DNA of 64,000 bases from Aeromonas australiensis (lineage in GTDB: Bacteria; Pseudomonadota; Gammaproteobacteria; Enterobacterales; Aeromonadaceae), in the NCBI RefSeq assembly GCF_000819725.1, contig NZ_CDDH01000062.1, positions 124,001 to 188,000 on the forward strand, written 5' to 3'. The notes beneath the pieces are model-generated. The model was not told the origin of the DNA. It saw only the letters and a program-made list of their open reading frames with translations, and searched no databases. The translations under genes were made by a program, and so were the position numbers. Every line of letters starts with the position of its first letter. Position 1 is the first letter of the stretch. Below, piece by piece: positions 46,312 through 56,291 of the stretch.

Positions 46312-49300
46312 ATGGCATTGAAAGACGCCCCTACCTCAGTTCTGCTCGAAAACGTTCTCAGCCTGATCCATCAGAAGTTACCCACAAACAGCGCCTCTCT
46401 GGTCGAGCGCTTCGTTGCCAAGTTTTATGGCAACATGGCGAGCTCCGATCTGCACGATCGCAATGACAGCGATCTCTATGGCGCGGCCCTGAGCCTGTGG
46501 AATGCTCTCAATCAGCGCACCGGCACCGACCCCTACATCCGGGTCTATAATCCCGAACTGACCCGTCACGGCTGGCAATCGCCCCACACCATCGTCGAGG
46601 TGATCCTGCAGGACTCGCCCTTCCTGGTGGACTCCATCCGGATGGCGCTCAAGCGACTCAATATCACCGCTCACATGATGCTGCATCAACCGTTGCACCT
46701 CATTCGTGGTGCCGATGGCAAAATTGGTGCCATTTTGGAGCTCGACAACACCGATGGGCAGACTTCGGTTGAAACCGCCTTCCTGATCGAGATCGATCAC
46801 CTCACCAGCGAGGAGCAGATGGCGGCGTTGGCAGCAGAGCTCCATTCGGTCGCAGGTGAAGTGGCGCTGGCAGTCGGTGATTGGCAGCCGATGCTGGCCA
46901 AGCTCAATGAGATCATCGACGAGCTGCCCAAGCGCAAGCAGCCCGTGAGTAACGAGGAGGTAGCCTCCTGCGTCGCCTTCCTCAAATGGGTGGCTACCCA
47001 CAACTTCACCCTGATGGGCTATCGCCGTTACGACGTCAGGGCGGTGGAGGGTGATCACGAGATCCTGCCACAGCCCGAGTCCAGCCTGGGATTGATGAAG
47101 AACTCCATCAAGGACCAAGGTCAGCGCCTTGGCAACATGCCGGCCAGCGCTCGTCATGCCGCCCTGAGCCCCTCCCTGCTGATCCTCACCAAATCCAACA
47201 GCAAGTCCAGGGTGCACCGTCCTGCCTATGTGGACTACATCGGCATCAAACGCTTCGATGATCAGGGCAAGGTGATCGGGGAAGATCGCTTCATCGGCCT
47301 CTACGCCTCTTCCATCTACAACACCAGCGCGACCCAGATCCCGCTCATCAGCCATCGCCTTGAGCGCATCATGGCCGCTTCCGGTCACGAAAAGGGCTCC
47401 CATGCCTACAAGGCGTTGCTGAATGTGCTGGAAACCTATCCTCGCGACGAGCTGATCCAGGCTCGTGAAGAGGAGCTGCTGGCCACCGGTCTTGGCGTAC
47501 TGGAGATGCAGGAGCGCGACATGTTGCGGCTGTTTGTGCGCCGGGATGTGTACGGTCGCTTCTTCTCCTGCATGGTCTATGTCACCAAGGAGCGCTACAA
47601 CACGGCGCTGCGGATCAAGACTCAGCAAATTTTGCAGAACTATTTTGGCAGCAGCGAGGAGGTGGAGTTCAACGTCTACTTCACCGAGGGCGTACTGGCG
47701 CGGACCCACTACATAGTGCGGGTCAACAACAACAACGTGGATGTGGATGTGAACGAAGTACAGAACAACCTGATTGAAGCGGCCCGCAGCTGGGACGACA
47801 GACTCGACTCCGTGTTGCTCTCCCACTATGGCGAGGCCCGAGGCAACGACCTGCGTCGTCGCTTTAACTGCGCATTCCCGCGTGCCTACAAGGAGGATGT
47901 GCTGCCGGGCTCTGCTGTGGCCGACATCATGGCACTCGATAACCTGAGCGAAGCCGATCCGCTGGGCATGCTGTTCTACCGCGCCCAGGAGGAGGAGAAC
48001 GATCGCCGGGTGCGGCTCAAGCTGTTCCACCGCACCGAGCCCATTCATCTTTCCGACGTATTACCGATGCTGGAAAACATGGGGCTGCGCGTCATTGGCG
48101 AGACCCCTTATCAGGTCCGCACCTCGGCAGGCGAGATATTCTGGATCCTCGACTTTTCCATGCTGCTGCACGGTGATCAGCCGTTTGACATGGAGCAGAA
48201 CCAGCAGCGCTTCCAGCAGGCGTTTGCCGCCATCTGGAACAAGCAGCTGGAAGATGACGGCTTCAACCGACTGGTATTGGGTGCCGGTCTCACCGGTCGT
48301 CAGGTCTCGGTACTGCGCGCCTATGGAAAATATATGCGTCAGACCGGCGTCTCCTTCAGTCAGTCCTATATCGAAGAGACGCTTACCCGCTACCCCGACA
48401 TCGCCCAGTTGCTGTTTACCCTGTTTGAACAGCGCCTCGATCCGGCCGGCAAGCAGGATGCCAAGGTGCCATCGCAAGATGCCAAGGCATCCGCCAAGCT
48501 GCACGAGCAACTCGCCGCCAAGCTGGATCAGGTCGCCAACCTGGATGATGATCGCATCATCCGCCGCTATGTGGAGATGATCGACGCTACCCTGCGCACC
48601 AACTACTACCAGCTGGACAAGGCAGGCAACATCAAGCCCTATATCTCCTTCAAGCTGGCGCCCTCCAGCATCACCGACATGCCGCTGCCGCTGCCAAAAT
48701 TCGAGATCTTCGTCTATTCGCCTCGGGTGGAAGGGGTGCATTTGCGCTGGGGCAAGGTGGCCCGTGGCGGCCTGCGCTGGTCCGATCGCAAGGAGGACTT
48801 CCGTACCGAAGTGCTGGGTCTGGTCAAAGCCCAGCAGGTGAAGAATACCGTGATCGTGCCGGTCGGCGCCAAGGGCGGTTTCTACTGCAAGCAGATGCCG
48901 TTGGGGGCGCCTCGCGCCGTTATCCAGGAGGAGGGCAAGGCCTGTTATCGCCTGTTTATCCGCGGTCTGCTCGATGTGACTGACAACATCATCGGCGGCG
49001 AGGTGATCCCGCCCAAATCCGTGGTGCGTCACGACGAGGATGACTACTACCTGGTGGTGGCCGCGGACAAGGGCACGGCTACCTTCTCCGACATCGCCAA
49101 CGAAATAAGCCTCGAATATGGCCACTGGCTGGGCGATGCGTTTGCCTCCGGCGGCTCGGTCGGTTACGACCACAAGAAGATGGGCATCACCGCCCGTGGG
49201 GCCTGGGAGTCGGTCAAGCGGCATTTTCGTGAGATCGGCGTCAACTGCCAGACCACTGACTTCACCTGCGTCGGGATTGGCGACATGGCGGGGGACGTGT

Positions 49301-51171
49301 TCGGCAACGGCATGCTGCTCTCCGAGCACACCCGGCTGGTGGGCGCGTTCAACCACATGCATATCTTCATTGACCCGACCCCGGATGCGGCCAAGAGCTT
49401 TGTCGAGCGCCAGCGTCTTTTCGATCTGCCGGGCTCCAGCTGGGATGACTACAACCGGGAGCTGATCTCACAAGGGGGCGGTATCTTCCTGCGCTCCGCC
49501 AAGTCCATCAAGCTCACTCCAGAGATCCAAACCTTGCTCGGTAGCGATAAGGCAAGCATGGCGCCGAACGAGTTGATCAAGGCGCTGCTCTGCCTCAACG
49601 TCGATCTGCTGTGGAACGGTGGCATCGGTACCTATGTGAAAAGTGCGCGCGAGAGCGACGCCGAGGTGGGCGATCGCAGCAACGACGCATTGCGGGTCAA
49701 TGGCCGCGATCTGCGGGCCCGCATCGTGGGCGAGGGGGGCAACCTCGGCTTTACCCAGCTGGGTCGGGTGGAGTACGCCAGTCAGGGCGGTCACATCAAC
49801 ACCGACTTCACCGACAACGTGGGCGGGGTGGACTGCTCCGACAACGAGGTGAATATCAAGATCCTGCTCAACCAGTTGGTGGCAGCTGGCGATCTGACTC
49901 TCAAGCAGCGTAACCAGATGCTCTATGAGATGACCGACGACGTGGCGCAGATTGTCATCACCAACGCCTATCGCCAGTCCCAGTCCATTTCGGTCACCAG
50001 CTTCCGCGGTGCTGAACAACTAAAAGAGCAGCAGCGCTTTATTCATGGACTGGAGCGGGAAGGTAAGCTCGATCGGGCGCTGGAGTTCCTGCCCTCTGAT
50101 GAGGATCTCTCCGAGCGGATGGCGGCAGGGCTGGGACTGACCCGCCCCGAACTGGCGGTGCTGGTGGCCTACGGCAAGATGGTGCTGAAAGAGCAGCTCA
50201 ACTGCCCGGAGGTGACCGATGAACCCTTCCTTGCCAACATGCTGGTGACCAGTTTCCCGGCCAAGCTGCAGCAGCAGTTCGGTGCGGCACTGGCCCAGCA
50301 CCCATTGCGCGGCGAGATCATCGCGACCCGGGTGGCCAATATGCTGGTCAACGACATGGGGCTCAACTTTGCCAGCCGGATGAAGGATGAGACCGGCGCC
50401 TCGGTGGCGGAAGTGGCCTGCTGCTTTGCCATGGCCCGCGAAGTGTTTGGCATGAACCAGCTGTGGCGCGATATCGAAGGGTGCGACAACCTGGTGGATG
50501 CACAGACTCAGCTTGAACTGATGTTCTACAGCCGCCGCATCGTGCGCCGCGCCACCCGCTGGTTCCTGCGTGCCCGCAATCGCAGCTGGAGCATCAGCGA
50601 CAACATCGCCTTCTTCCGTCCGGCGTTCGAGACCCTCGGCGCACACCTCTATGAGGTGATGGACGAGAGCGAAGTGGCCGAGCATCGCCAGGGCGTTGCC
50701 AAATGGATGGAAAAAGGGGTGCCCGAGGCTATTGCCCGTCAGGTCGCCCATATGAGCAGCCTTTTCTCCTGCCTCGATCTGGCGCAGATTGCCGCGGAGC
50801 ACAAGACTGACATCCTGCGCGCCGCCAATGTCTACTATCGCCTCGGCGCCAAGCTGGATCTGCACTGGTTCCTCGATCAGATCAACCATCAGCCGGTGGG
50901 CAACCACTGGCAGGCGATGGCGCGGGCCTCCTTCCGCGAAGATCTTGACTGGCAGCAACGCAGTCTCACTTCTGTGGTACTGCAAGGGTGCAAAGGAGAG
51001 GGAGAATGCGCTACCATACTGGCCGACTGGATTTCGGAGCATGAGCAACTCTTGTCCCGTTGGACCCACATGTTGGCCGACTTCAAGACCACCAGTACCC
51101 ACGAGTTCGCCAAGTTCTCGGTGGCCTTGCGCGAGTTGAACCTGCTCCAGTTGAATTGCCGATCACTTTAA
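46312..51171 (+). CDS. NAD-specific glutamate dehydrogenase, giant L_180 class
   Basis: A 1619-residue NAD-dependent glutamate dehydrogenase converting glutamate to 2-oxoglutarate and ammonia. The central catalytic region shows WGKVARGGLRWSDRKEDFRT, VPVGAKGGFYCKQ and GIGDMAGDVFGNGMLLSEH; RARIVGEGGNLGFTQLGRVE holds the nucleotide-binding part. Long N-terminal (ACT-like) and C-terminal domains are typical of this Bac_GDH family. ATG 46312 has AAGGA nine bases before it. It is a single-gene unit with its own terminator. Confidence 0.95.
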   Translation: MALKDAPTSVLLENVLSLIHQKLPTNSASLVERFVAKFYGNMASSDLHDRNDSDLYGAALSLWNALNQRTGTDPYIRVYNPELTRHGWQSPHTIVEVILQDSPFLVDSIRMALKRLNITAHMMLHQPLHLIRGADGKIGAILELDNTDGQTSVETAFLIEIDHLTSEEQMAALAAELHSVAGEVALAVGDWQPMLAKLNEIIDELPKRKQPVSNEEVASCVAFLKWVATHNFTLMGYRRYDVRAVEGDHEILPQPESSLGLMKNSIKDQGQRLGNMPASARHAALSPSLLILTKSNSKSRVHRPAYVDYIGIKRFDDQGKVIGEDRFIGLYASSIYNTSATQIPLISHRLERIMAASGHEKGSHAYKALLNVLETYPRDELIQAREEELLATGLGVLEMQERDMLRLFVRRDVYGRFFSCMVYVTKERYNTALRIKTQQILQNYFGSSEEVEFNVYFTEGVLARTHYIVRVNNNNVDVDVNEVQNNLIEAARSWDDRLDSVLLSHYGEARGNDLRRRFNCAFPRAYKEDVLPGSAVADIMALDNLSEADPLGMLFYRAQEEENDRRVRLKLFHRTEPIHLSDVLPMLENMGLRVIGETPYQVRTSAGEIFWILDFSMLLHGDQPFDMEQNQQRFQQAFAAIWNKQLEDDGFNRLVLGAGLTGRQVSVLRAYGKYMRQTGVSFSQSYIEETLTRYPDIAQLLFTLFEQRLDPAGKQDAKVPSQDAKASAKLHEQLAAKLDQVANLDDDRIIRRYVEMIDATLRTNYYQLDKAGNIKPYISFKLAPSSITDMPLPLPKFEIFVYSPRVEGVHLRWGKVARGGLRWSDRKEDFRTEVLGLVKAQQVKNTVIVPVGAKGGFYCKQMPLGAPRAVIQEEGKACYRLFIRGLLDVTDNIIGGEVIPPKSVVRHDEDDYYLVVAADKGTATFSDIANEISLEYGHWLGDAFASGGSVGYDHKKMGITARGAWESVKRHFREIGVNCQTTDFTCVGIGDMAGDVFGNGMLLSEHTRLVGAFNHMHIFIDPTPDAAKSFVERQRLFDLPGSSWDDYNRELISQGGGIFLRSAKSIKLTPEIQTLLGSDKASMAPNELIKALLCLNVDLLWNGGIGTYVKSARESDAEVGDRSNDALRVNGRDLRARIVGEGGNLGFTQLGRVEYASQGGHINTDFTDNVGGVDCSDNEVNIKILLNQLVAAGDLTLKQRNQMLYEMTDDVAQIVITNAYRQSQSISVTSFRGAEQLKEQQRFIHGLEREGKLDRALEFLPSDEDLSERMAAGLGLTRPELAVLVAYGKMVLKEQLNCPEVTDEPFLANMLVTSFPAKLQQQFGAALAQHPLRGEIIATRVANMLVNDMGLNFASRMKDETGASVAEVACCFAMAREVFGMNQLWRDIEGCDNLVDAQTQLELMFYSRRIVRRATRWFLRARNRSWSISDNIAFFRPAFETLGAHLYEVMDESEVAEHRQGVAKWMEKGVPEAIARQVAHMSSLFSCLDLAQIAAEHKTDILRAANVYYRLGAKLDLHWFLDQINHQPVGNHWQAMARASFREDLDWQQRSLTSVVLQGCKGEGECATILADWISEHEQLLSRWTHMLADFKTTSTHEFAKFSVALRELNLLQLNCRSL

Positions 51172-51205
51172 TTGCCAGATTCAGGCAGCACATCGGCATA
51201 ACACC

Positions 51206-51236
51206 CAAAGCCCCGGCCAGTTGCCGGGGTTTTTTT
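51206..51236 (+). terminator. Terminator of the glutamate dehydrogenase gene
   Basis: Stem CCCCGGC/GCCGGGG (51211-51217 with 51223-51229) with seven T residues, just ahead of the pyrD ribosome site. Confidence 0.9.
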
Positions 51237-51247
51237 AAGGAGCACAG

Positions 51248-52258
51248 ATGTTGTACCCCATCGCCAGGCATTTCCTGTTCAAGCTCAATCCGGAACAGGC
51301 GCACGATCTCTCCATGAAATATTTGCCCCGCCTTCTCGGTACGCCACTCGATTGTTTCTTCCGCCAGCATTTGCCGAAACGCCCCGTCACAGTTATGGGG
51401 CTTTCTTTTGCCAATCCGGTGGGATTGGCGGCCGGTCTGGATAAAGATGGTGAGTGCATCGACGCGCTGGGTGCCATGGGATTTGGTTTTATCGAGGTCG
51501 GTACCGTCACCCCCAGACCCCAGAGCGGTAATGACAAGCCTCGCCTGTTCCGGGTTATTCCGGCAGAGGGGATCATCAACCGCATGGGATTCAACAACAA
51601 GGGGGTGGATCATCTGGTGGCCAAGGTAAAAGAGGCCAAATATCAGGGGGTCATCGGCATTAATATCGGCAAAAACAAAGACACTCCCATCGAACAGGGC
51701 AAGGATGATTACCTGATCTGCATGGACAAGGTTTATGATCACGCCGGTTATATTGCCGTCAATATCTCTTCCCCCAACACTCCGGGTTTGCGTTCGTTGC
51801 AATATGGCGAGGCGCTGGATGAATTGCTGGCCGCCCTCAAGGTACGTCAGCAAGAGCTGGCCGCCCAATATAAAAAGTATGTGCCGCTAGCGGTTAAAAT
51901 TGCCCCGGATTTGAGCGTGGATGAAATTAATCAGGTTGCCGCGTCCTTGATAAAGAATGGCATTGATGGCGTGATTGCGACCAATACCACCCTGGAGCGT
52001 GACATGATTTATGACATGCCCCATGCCGGTGAAGCGGGTGGCCTGAGTGGCCGGCCGTTGCAACACAAGAGTACCGAGGTGATCCGCCAGCTGGCCAAGG
52101 CACTCCATGGTGCCCTGCCAATTATCGGCGTGGGTGGTATCGACAGTGCCATGGCTGCTCGTGAAAAATTGGCTGCCGGTGCCAGTCTGGTGCAAATTTA
52201 TAGCGGTTTTATTTATAAAGGACCCGGTTTGGTCAAAGAGATCGTTACCAATATATAA
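51248..52258 (+). CDS. pyrD: Quinone-dependent dihydroorotate dehydrogenase PyrD (class 2)
   Basis: A 336-residue membrane-associated flavoprotein that oxidises dihydroorotate to orotate with quinone in pyrimidine synthesis. [32 protein letters not shown] (catalytic serine near 175, class 2), [11 protein letters not shown] and [20 protein letters not shown] are all conserved. Length equals E. coli PyrD. AAGGAG precedes the ATG. It precedes zapC as in E. coli. Confidence 0.96.
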   Translation: MLYPIARHFLFKLNPEQAHDLSMKYLPRLLGTPLDCFFRQHLPKRPVTVMGLSFANPVGLAAGLDKDGECIDALGAMGFGFIEVGTVTPRPQSGNDKPRLFRVIPAEGIINRMGFNNKGVDHLVAKVKEAKYQGVIGINIGKNKDTPIEQGKDDYLICMDKVYDHAGYIAVNISSPNTPGLRSLQYGEALDELLAALKVRQQELAAQYKKYVPLAVKIAPDLSVDEINQVAASLIKNGIDGVIATNTTLERDMIYDMPHAGEAGGLSGRPLQHKSTEVIRQLAKALHGALPIIGVGGIDSAMAAREKLAAGASLVQIYSGFIYKGPGLVKEIVTNI

Positions 52259-52346
52259 GAAATAGGGGGGCGCCCTTTATTTGACGTTGCTGATTTTATC
52301 TACATGGAATAAAGTCAATAGAGGAAATGTCAAGTAAGGGCTCCCC

Positions 52347-52883
52347 ATGTTTATCCAACCGACCGATAGCTGGCAATGGCACTATGATGCCCAGAGTGAC
52401 CGTCTGATGTTGGACCTGTCTGATAACATGTTATTTGCGACCGAGTATAAAGGGCGACAACTTGTCCCCAGCTCGTTTGCGACTCAGCCTTTTTGTGTCG
52501 ATGATGCCGCCCTCTATTATCAGTTGCTGGATAAAGCAGCCGAACTGGACTGGAGTATCCCCCATCAGGTTCAGCTGGTGCTCAATGCCATCGCGGTCAG
52601 TCGCTTTTATAAACCCCTGATGCCGCAAAGCTGGTTTTTTAGCGAACAGCATCCGCTGGTGATGCCGCAAAACGGTGATTTGGTCTGGATGAATACACCG
52701 CACGGCAACGGCGAATTTATGGTGATTGAGGCAGGGGATCAGGCTAGCGTCTGTTTGAACCTCACCGCCGATCTGGTGTTGACTACCAGTAAAACCTTGC
52801 CGCGCTTCGGGGTGATCAAGGTAATGAATAACCGGATGAAGCCGCGTATTACCGTGACCGAGCAATATCGTCAGGTCAGTTGA
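52347..52883 (+). CDS. zapC: Cell division protein ZapC
   Basis: A 178-residue cytosolic protein that promotes FtsZ bundling at the Z-ring. The start MFIQPTDSWQWHYD and the central MPQSWFFSEQHPLVMPQNGD are ZapC-like, and the pyrD-zapC order supports this. The ribosome site (AAGGG) is weak. Its last 13 bases overlap the convergent unknown ORF. Confidence 0.88.
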   Translation: MFIQPTDSWQWHYDAQSDRLMLDLSDNMLFATEYKGRQLVPSSFATQPFCVDDAALYYQLLDKAAELDWSIPHQVQLVLNAIAVSRFYKPLMPQSWFFSEQHPLVMPQNGDLVWMNTPHGNGEFMVIEAGDQASVCLNLTADLVLTTSKTLPRFGVIKVMNNRMKPRITVTEQYRQVS

Positions 52884-53107
52884 TATATTTTCATCAATCG
52901 TTTTATCTCTGTGATTACACCGCTCCCTGTTTTTACTGTTGCCTCCTCAATAGTGCCTCGTTTCTGATGCTTCATTGACCTGCGAACATATTGCTCATTC
53001 TCATTGATGTTCATGGTTTTGATAACGCCTCTGTTGAGGCTTGCTAGATCAACTTCCATCTTGTGTTCTGACCCACACAGTATCTTGCCGTTTCTTGCTG
53101 CAAGCAT
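52871..53107 (-). CDS. Unknown small protein, 78 residues
   Basis: No family is recognised. MLAARNGKILCGSEHKMEVD continues with a basic, mostly helical sequence ending LMKIYQLT. GGGAGG seven bases before ATG 53107 is a strong ribosome site; the frame is open upstream to 53227, but without a comparable site. It is more AT-rich than its neighbours, converges with zapC and diverges from the L31B gene, which suggests acquired DNA. Confidence 0.5.
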   Translation of the reverse strand: MLAARNGKILCGSEHKMEVDLASLNRGVIKTMNINENEQYVRRSMKHQKRGTIEEATVKTGSGVITEIKRLMKIYQLT

Positions 53108-53206
53108 GGTGCCTCCCTCTTGTTTCTCTCTGCTTGCGTAGTGCATCCACCTCACTATCAACACATCACTCACTGTTGCGCTTGCCTGCATACGACATTT
53201 TATGCT

Positions 53207-53234
53207 TGAAACGAGAGCTATTCTCATTTATGTT
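53207..53234 (+). promoter_or_regulatory. rpmE2: candidate promoter of rpmE2
   Basis: TTGAAA (53207-53212) and TATGTT (53229-53234) are spaced by 16 bases. The -10 box runs into the Zur-like palindrome, so a bound repressor would exclude RNA polymerase. Confidence 0.4.
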
Positions 53235-53250
53235 GTGTTATAACATAACA
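53231..53250. promoter_or_regulatory. Zur-like operator before rpmE2-rpmJ2
   Basis: TGTTGTGTTATAACATAACA is a 20-bp dyad with one mismatched pair, resembling the AT-rich Zur consensus (GTTATAN-type core). It ends 13 bases before the L31B ATG. Zur control of zinc-free L31/L36 copies is established in other bacteria. Confidence 0.75.
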
Positions 53251-53263
53251 GAATGGAGTTGCC

Positions 53264-53527
53264 ATGAAGCCTCATATTCATCCTGATTATCGTTTGGTGC
53301 TGTTCCATGACACAGCAGCAGATGCCTTTTTCCTGGTCGGCTCAACCATCAAGAGCGATCGCCGCTATACGTGGCAAGACGGGAAGGAGTATCCCTATGT
53401 GCCCCTTGATGTTTCCAGCCAGTCGCACACCTTTTATACCGGCAAGCAGAAGCAGGTATCGAGCGAGGGAAGTGTGGCCCGTTTCAACAAGCGCTTTGGC
53501 GCATTTTCAAGCAAGAAGGAGTCCTGA
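53264..53527 (+). CDS. rpmE2: Ribosomal protein L31 type B, zinc-independent
   Basis: An 87-residue L31 paralogue: [30 protein letters not shown], and a C-terminal [12 protein letters not shown]. It lacks the CxxC zinc ligands of type A L31, so it can replace that protein under zinc shortage and release zinc. Expected control is by Zur through the adjacent palindrome. Its stop abuts the rpmJ2 ATG (TGAATG). Confidence 0.95.
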   Translation: MKPHIHPDYRLVLFHDTAADAFFLVGSTIKSDRRYTWQDGKEYPYVPLDVSSQSHTFYTGKQKQVSSEGSVARFNKRFGAFSSKKES

Positions 53528-53653
53528 ATGCAGGTTGTCTGTTCACTTAAGTCCGCACGGGCACGTCATCCCGATTGTCAGTTGGTGCGTCGTCGGGGCA
53601 AATTGTTCGTGATTTGCAAAAGCAATCCCCGTTTTAAGGCTCGCATGAAGTGA
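53528..53653 (+). CDS. rpmJ2: Ribosomal protein L36 type B
   Basis: A 41-residue L36 paralogue starting [18 protein letters not shown] and ending NPRFKARMK. It keeps three scattered cysteines (5, 17, 30) but not the full C-C-C-H zinc ribbon of type A. It begins directly at the rpmE2 stop, so the two are coupled, as in the E. coli ykgM-ykgO pair. Confidence 0.93.
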   Translation: MQVVCSLKSARARHPDCQLVRRRGKLFVICKSNPRFKARMK

Positions 53654-53670
53654 TCCGCTAAATGATGTCT

Positions 53671-53710
53671 GGCCCCATGATCTCGCCATCGGCTAGTCAT
53701 GGGGCCTTTT
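53671..53710 (+). terminator. Terminator of rpmE2-rpmJ2
   Basis: Perfect stem GGCCCCATGA/TCATGGGGCC with a 16-base loop and TTTT. Confidence 0.8.
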
Positions 53711-53788
53711 ACCTTTTCGCCACCTATCAATCTGTTTCCATCCTGTTGTTTGCGCCGACTTTTGCATGCTCCAGCCCGCCTGATGAGG

Positions 53789-53794
53789 TATAAT
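53789..53794 (+). promoter_or_regulatory. rlmKL: candidate -10 box of rlmKL
   Basis: A perfect TATAAT 35 bases before ATG 53829. No good -35 was found. Confidence 0.35.
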
Positions 53795-53828
53795 GCGGCA
53801 CTATTTTTATGGGTTCCCCGTGAGCGTG

Positions 53829-55988
53829 ATGAAAGAATTTTTTGCAACCTGCCCCAAGGGGCTGGAAAACCTGTTGGCCGACGAGCTGACCAATCTTGGC
53901 GCAGAGCAGGTCCGTGAGACCGTGGCCGGCGTCCATTTCAAAGGCGAACTGGCGGTGGGTTACAAAGCCTGCCTGTGGAGCCGTTTTGCCTCCCGTATCG
54001 TGCTGGTGCTCTCCGAATTCCAGATGAACGACGATCTGGATCTCTATCTCGGTGCCCACACCATCCCCTGGGAAGAACACTTCTCCGGTACCTCTACCAT
54101 CGCGGTGGACTTTACCGGTACCAACCCTGCCATTCGCAATACCCAATATGGCGCCCTGAAGATCAAGGATGCCATCGTCGACCGCTTCACCAAGCGCGGT
54201 CACGTGCGTCCTGACGTGGACAAGAAGTCGCCGGATATTCGCATCATGGCGCACTTGGGCAAGGGCAAGGCCAATATCACGCTGGACTTGTCAGGCCCGG
54301 CGCTGCACCAGCGTTTCTATCGTCAGGGCACAGGTGAAGCACCGCTCAAAGAGAACCTGGCCTGCGCCATGATTGCCCGTAGCGGCTGGGCCGGTGAGCC
54401 CATGATGGACCCCATGTGTGGTTCCGGTACCTTGCTGATTGAAGCGGCCTTTATCGCCGCCGACATGGCACCGGCGCTGCGCCGCGAGCGCTTCGGGTTC
54501 GATCGCTGGCTGCAGCACGATAGCGAGCTGTGGCAAAGCCTGATGATGGAAGCGCAAGTGCGCGCCAAACGTGGCATGCAGCGTTGCGAAGTCAAACTGT
54601 TTGGTTGTGATGCCGACCAGCGTGTGCTGCTCAAAGCCCGTGATAACGCCAAAGCGGCCGGTGTGGCCCATCTCATCACCTTCAAGCAGGCCGACGTCAC
54701 CAAGCTGGAAAACCCGCTGCCGATCTCTGCCCCTGTTGAAGGGGAAGAAGCTCAAGGGGAGGCCCGTCAGGTCGGTATGCTCATCTCCAACCCGCCTTAT
54801 GGCGAGCGTCTTGGCGAGTTCCCGGCGCTGCTGGAAGTGCATCAGGCCCTTGGTGATGCTCTGCGTCGCAGCTTCCAGGGTTGGAAAGTCTCCATTCTGT
54901 CCGCATCCCCCGAGCTGCTTAGCTGTCTGCGCCTGCGCGCCGACAAGCAATATCGTCTGTTCAACGGCGCCCTCGAGTGTCAGCTGCGCAACTACCAGAT
55001 TGCACTGGACTCCGTGGCCTCGCAAAAAGAGGTGGCACAGGACTTTGCCAACCGTCTGCGCAAGAATCTGAAAACCCTCGAGAAATGGGCCAAGAAAGAG
55101 AATCTTGATTGCTATCGCATCTACGATGCCGACTTGCCGGAATACAACGCCGCCATCGACCGCTATCAGGACTATCTGGTAGTGCAGGAGTATGCCGCGC
55201 CCAAGGACATCCCCGCCCAGAAGACCCGTCAGCGTCTGCTCGACATGGTTCAGGCCGCCATCAAGGTGACCGGCATGGACGGCGAGAAGGTGATCCTGAA
55301 GGTGCGTGAGCGTCAGGAAGGCAAACAGCAGTATCAGAAGCTGAACTCAGAGCAGCAGAGAATGGAAGTCCAGGAGTACGGTGCCCGTTTGTGGGTCAAC
55401 CTCTACGACTATCTGGATACCGGCCTGTTCCTCGATCACCGTCAGACTCGCCGTATGCTGGGTCAGATGGCCAAGGGCAAGCGCTTCCTGAACCTGTTTG
55501 CCTATACCGGCAGTGCCACCGTGCATGCAGGTCTTGGCGGTGCCAGCGAAACCACCACAGTCGACATGTCCCACACCTACCTCAACTGGGCACAGGACAA
55601 CATGCGCCTCAACTCGCTGGTGGGCCGTCAGCACAAGTTTGTCCAGGCTGACTGCCTGAAGTGGTTGTCTGAAGCCGATGAACAGTACGACCTCATCTTT
55701 ATCGATCCGCCCACCTTCTCCAACTCCAAGCGGATGGACGAGAGCTTCGATGTACAGCGCGATCACCTGTTGCTGATGCAGCATCTGAAGCGCCTGCTGG
55801 CGGCGGACGGCACTCTGGTTTTCTCCAACAACAAGCGTCACTTCAAGATGGATCTGGCCGGTCTCGAGGCCACTGGTCTCAAGGCCCAAAACATCACCCA
55901 GAAGACGCGGCCGAAGGATTTCGAGCGCAACCAGCACATCCACAACTGCTGGATCATCACCCATGCACCGGAGCAAGGTGAGGCGTGA
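53829..55988 (+). CDS. rlmKL: Bifunctional 23S rRNA methyltransferase RlmKL
   Basis: A 719-residue fused enzyme. The N-terminal half has a THUMP domain (~45-155) and the RlmL methyltransferase ([23 protein letters not shown]) making m2G2445. The C-terminal half is RlmK ([28 protein letters not shown]) making m7G2069. E. coli RlmKL has 702 residues. A GTG at 53820 is an alternative start. The stop overlaps the ATG of the glutaredoxin-like gene. Confidence 0.95.
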   Translation: MKEFFATCPKGLENLLADELTNLGAEQVRETVAGVHFKGELAVGYKACLWSRFASRIVLVLSEFQMNDDLDLYLGAHTIPWEEHFSGTSTIAVDFTGTNPAIRNTQYGALKIKDAIVDRFTKRGHVRPDVDKKSPDIRIMAHLGKGKANITLDLSGPALHQRFYRQGTGEAPLKENLACAMIARSGWAGEPMMDPMCGSGTLLIEAAFIAADMAPALRRERFGFDRWLQHDSELWQSLMMEAQVRAKRGMQRCEVKLFGCDADQRVLLKARDNAKAAGVAHLITFKQADVTKLENPLPISAPVEGEEAQGEARQVGMLISNPPYGERLGEFPALLEVHQALGDALRRSFQGWKVSILSASPELLSCLRLRADKQYRLFNGALECQLRNYQIALDSVASQKEVAQDFANRLRKNLKTLEKWAKKENLDCYRIYDADLPEYNAAIDRYQDYLVVQEYAAPKDIPAQKTRQRLLDMVQAAIKVTGMDGEKVILKVRERQEGKQQYQKLNSEQQRMEVQEYGARLWVNLYDYLDTGLFLDHRQTRRMLGQMAKGKRFLNLFAYTGSATVHAGLGGASETTTVDMSHTYLNWAQDNMRLNSLVGRQHKFVQADCLKWLSEADEQYDLIFIDPPTFSNSKRMDESFDVQRDHLLLMQHLKRLLAADGTLVFSNNKRHFKMDLAGLEATGLKAQNITQKTRPKDFERNQHIHNCWIITHAPEQGEA

Positions 55989-56218
55989 TGCTGACCCTGT
56001 TTCACACCGACGGCTGCCACCTGTGCGAGCAGGCGTGGGCGCTGGTGGAGGAGGCTGGCTTTGCCGCCACCACCCGCCAGTGTGACATCATGGACGATGA
56101 GCAGTGGCTTGCCGCCTATCGGGTGCGCATTCCGGTGCTGTGTGACGAGGCGGGCCGCGAGCTGGGCTGGCCCTTCACGCTGGCCGAACTCAAGGGGTGG
56201 GTCGCCCGTCAGGGGTGA
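55988..56218 (+). CDS. Glutaredoxin-family (DUF836-like) protein
   Basis: A 76-residue thioredoxin-fold protein with CHLC in the active-site position (FHTDGCHLCEQAWAL) and a cis-proline segment YRVRIPVLCDE. Likely a small redox protein; substrates are unknown. ATG 55988 overlaps the rlmKL stop, so it is translationally coupled. A strong terminator follows. Confidence 0.85.
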   Translation: MLTLFHTDGCHLCEQAWALVEEAGFAATTRQCDIMDDEQWLAAYRVRIPVLCDEAGRELGWPFTLAELKGWVARQG

Positions 56219-56233
56219 GCGTGATTTGACGAT

Positions 56234-56270
56234 AAAACGGGGGCAGACCCAGTCTGCTGCCCGTTTTTTT
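56234..56270 (+). terminator. Terminator after the glutaredoxin-like gene
   Basis: Stem AAACGGG-GGCAGA/TCTGCTGCCCGTTT (one bulge) followed by a run of seven T. It separates this unit from uup. Confidence 0.88.
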
Positions 56271-56291
56271 CATATGAAATAAGGAACACAC

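Noticed and set aside
46378-49362. Large minus-strand ORFs (556 and 433 codons) opposite the glutamate dehydrogenase gene
   Set aside because: Shadow frames in a GC-rich gene with strong family motifs on the plus strand; no ribosome sites or domains.
53307-53612. Plus-strand ORF overlapping rpmE2 and rpmJ2
   Set aside because: Off-frame reading of two well-recognised ribosomal protein genes.
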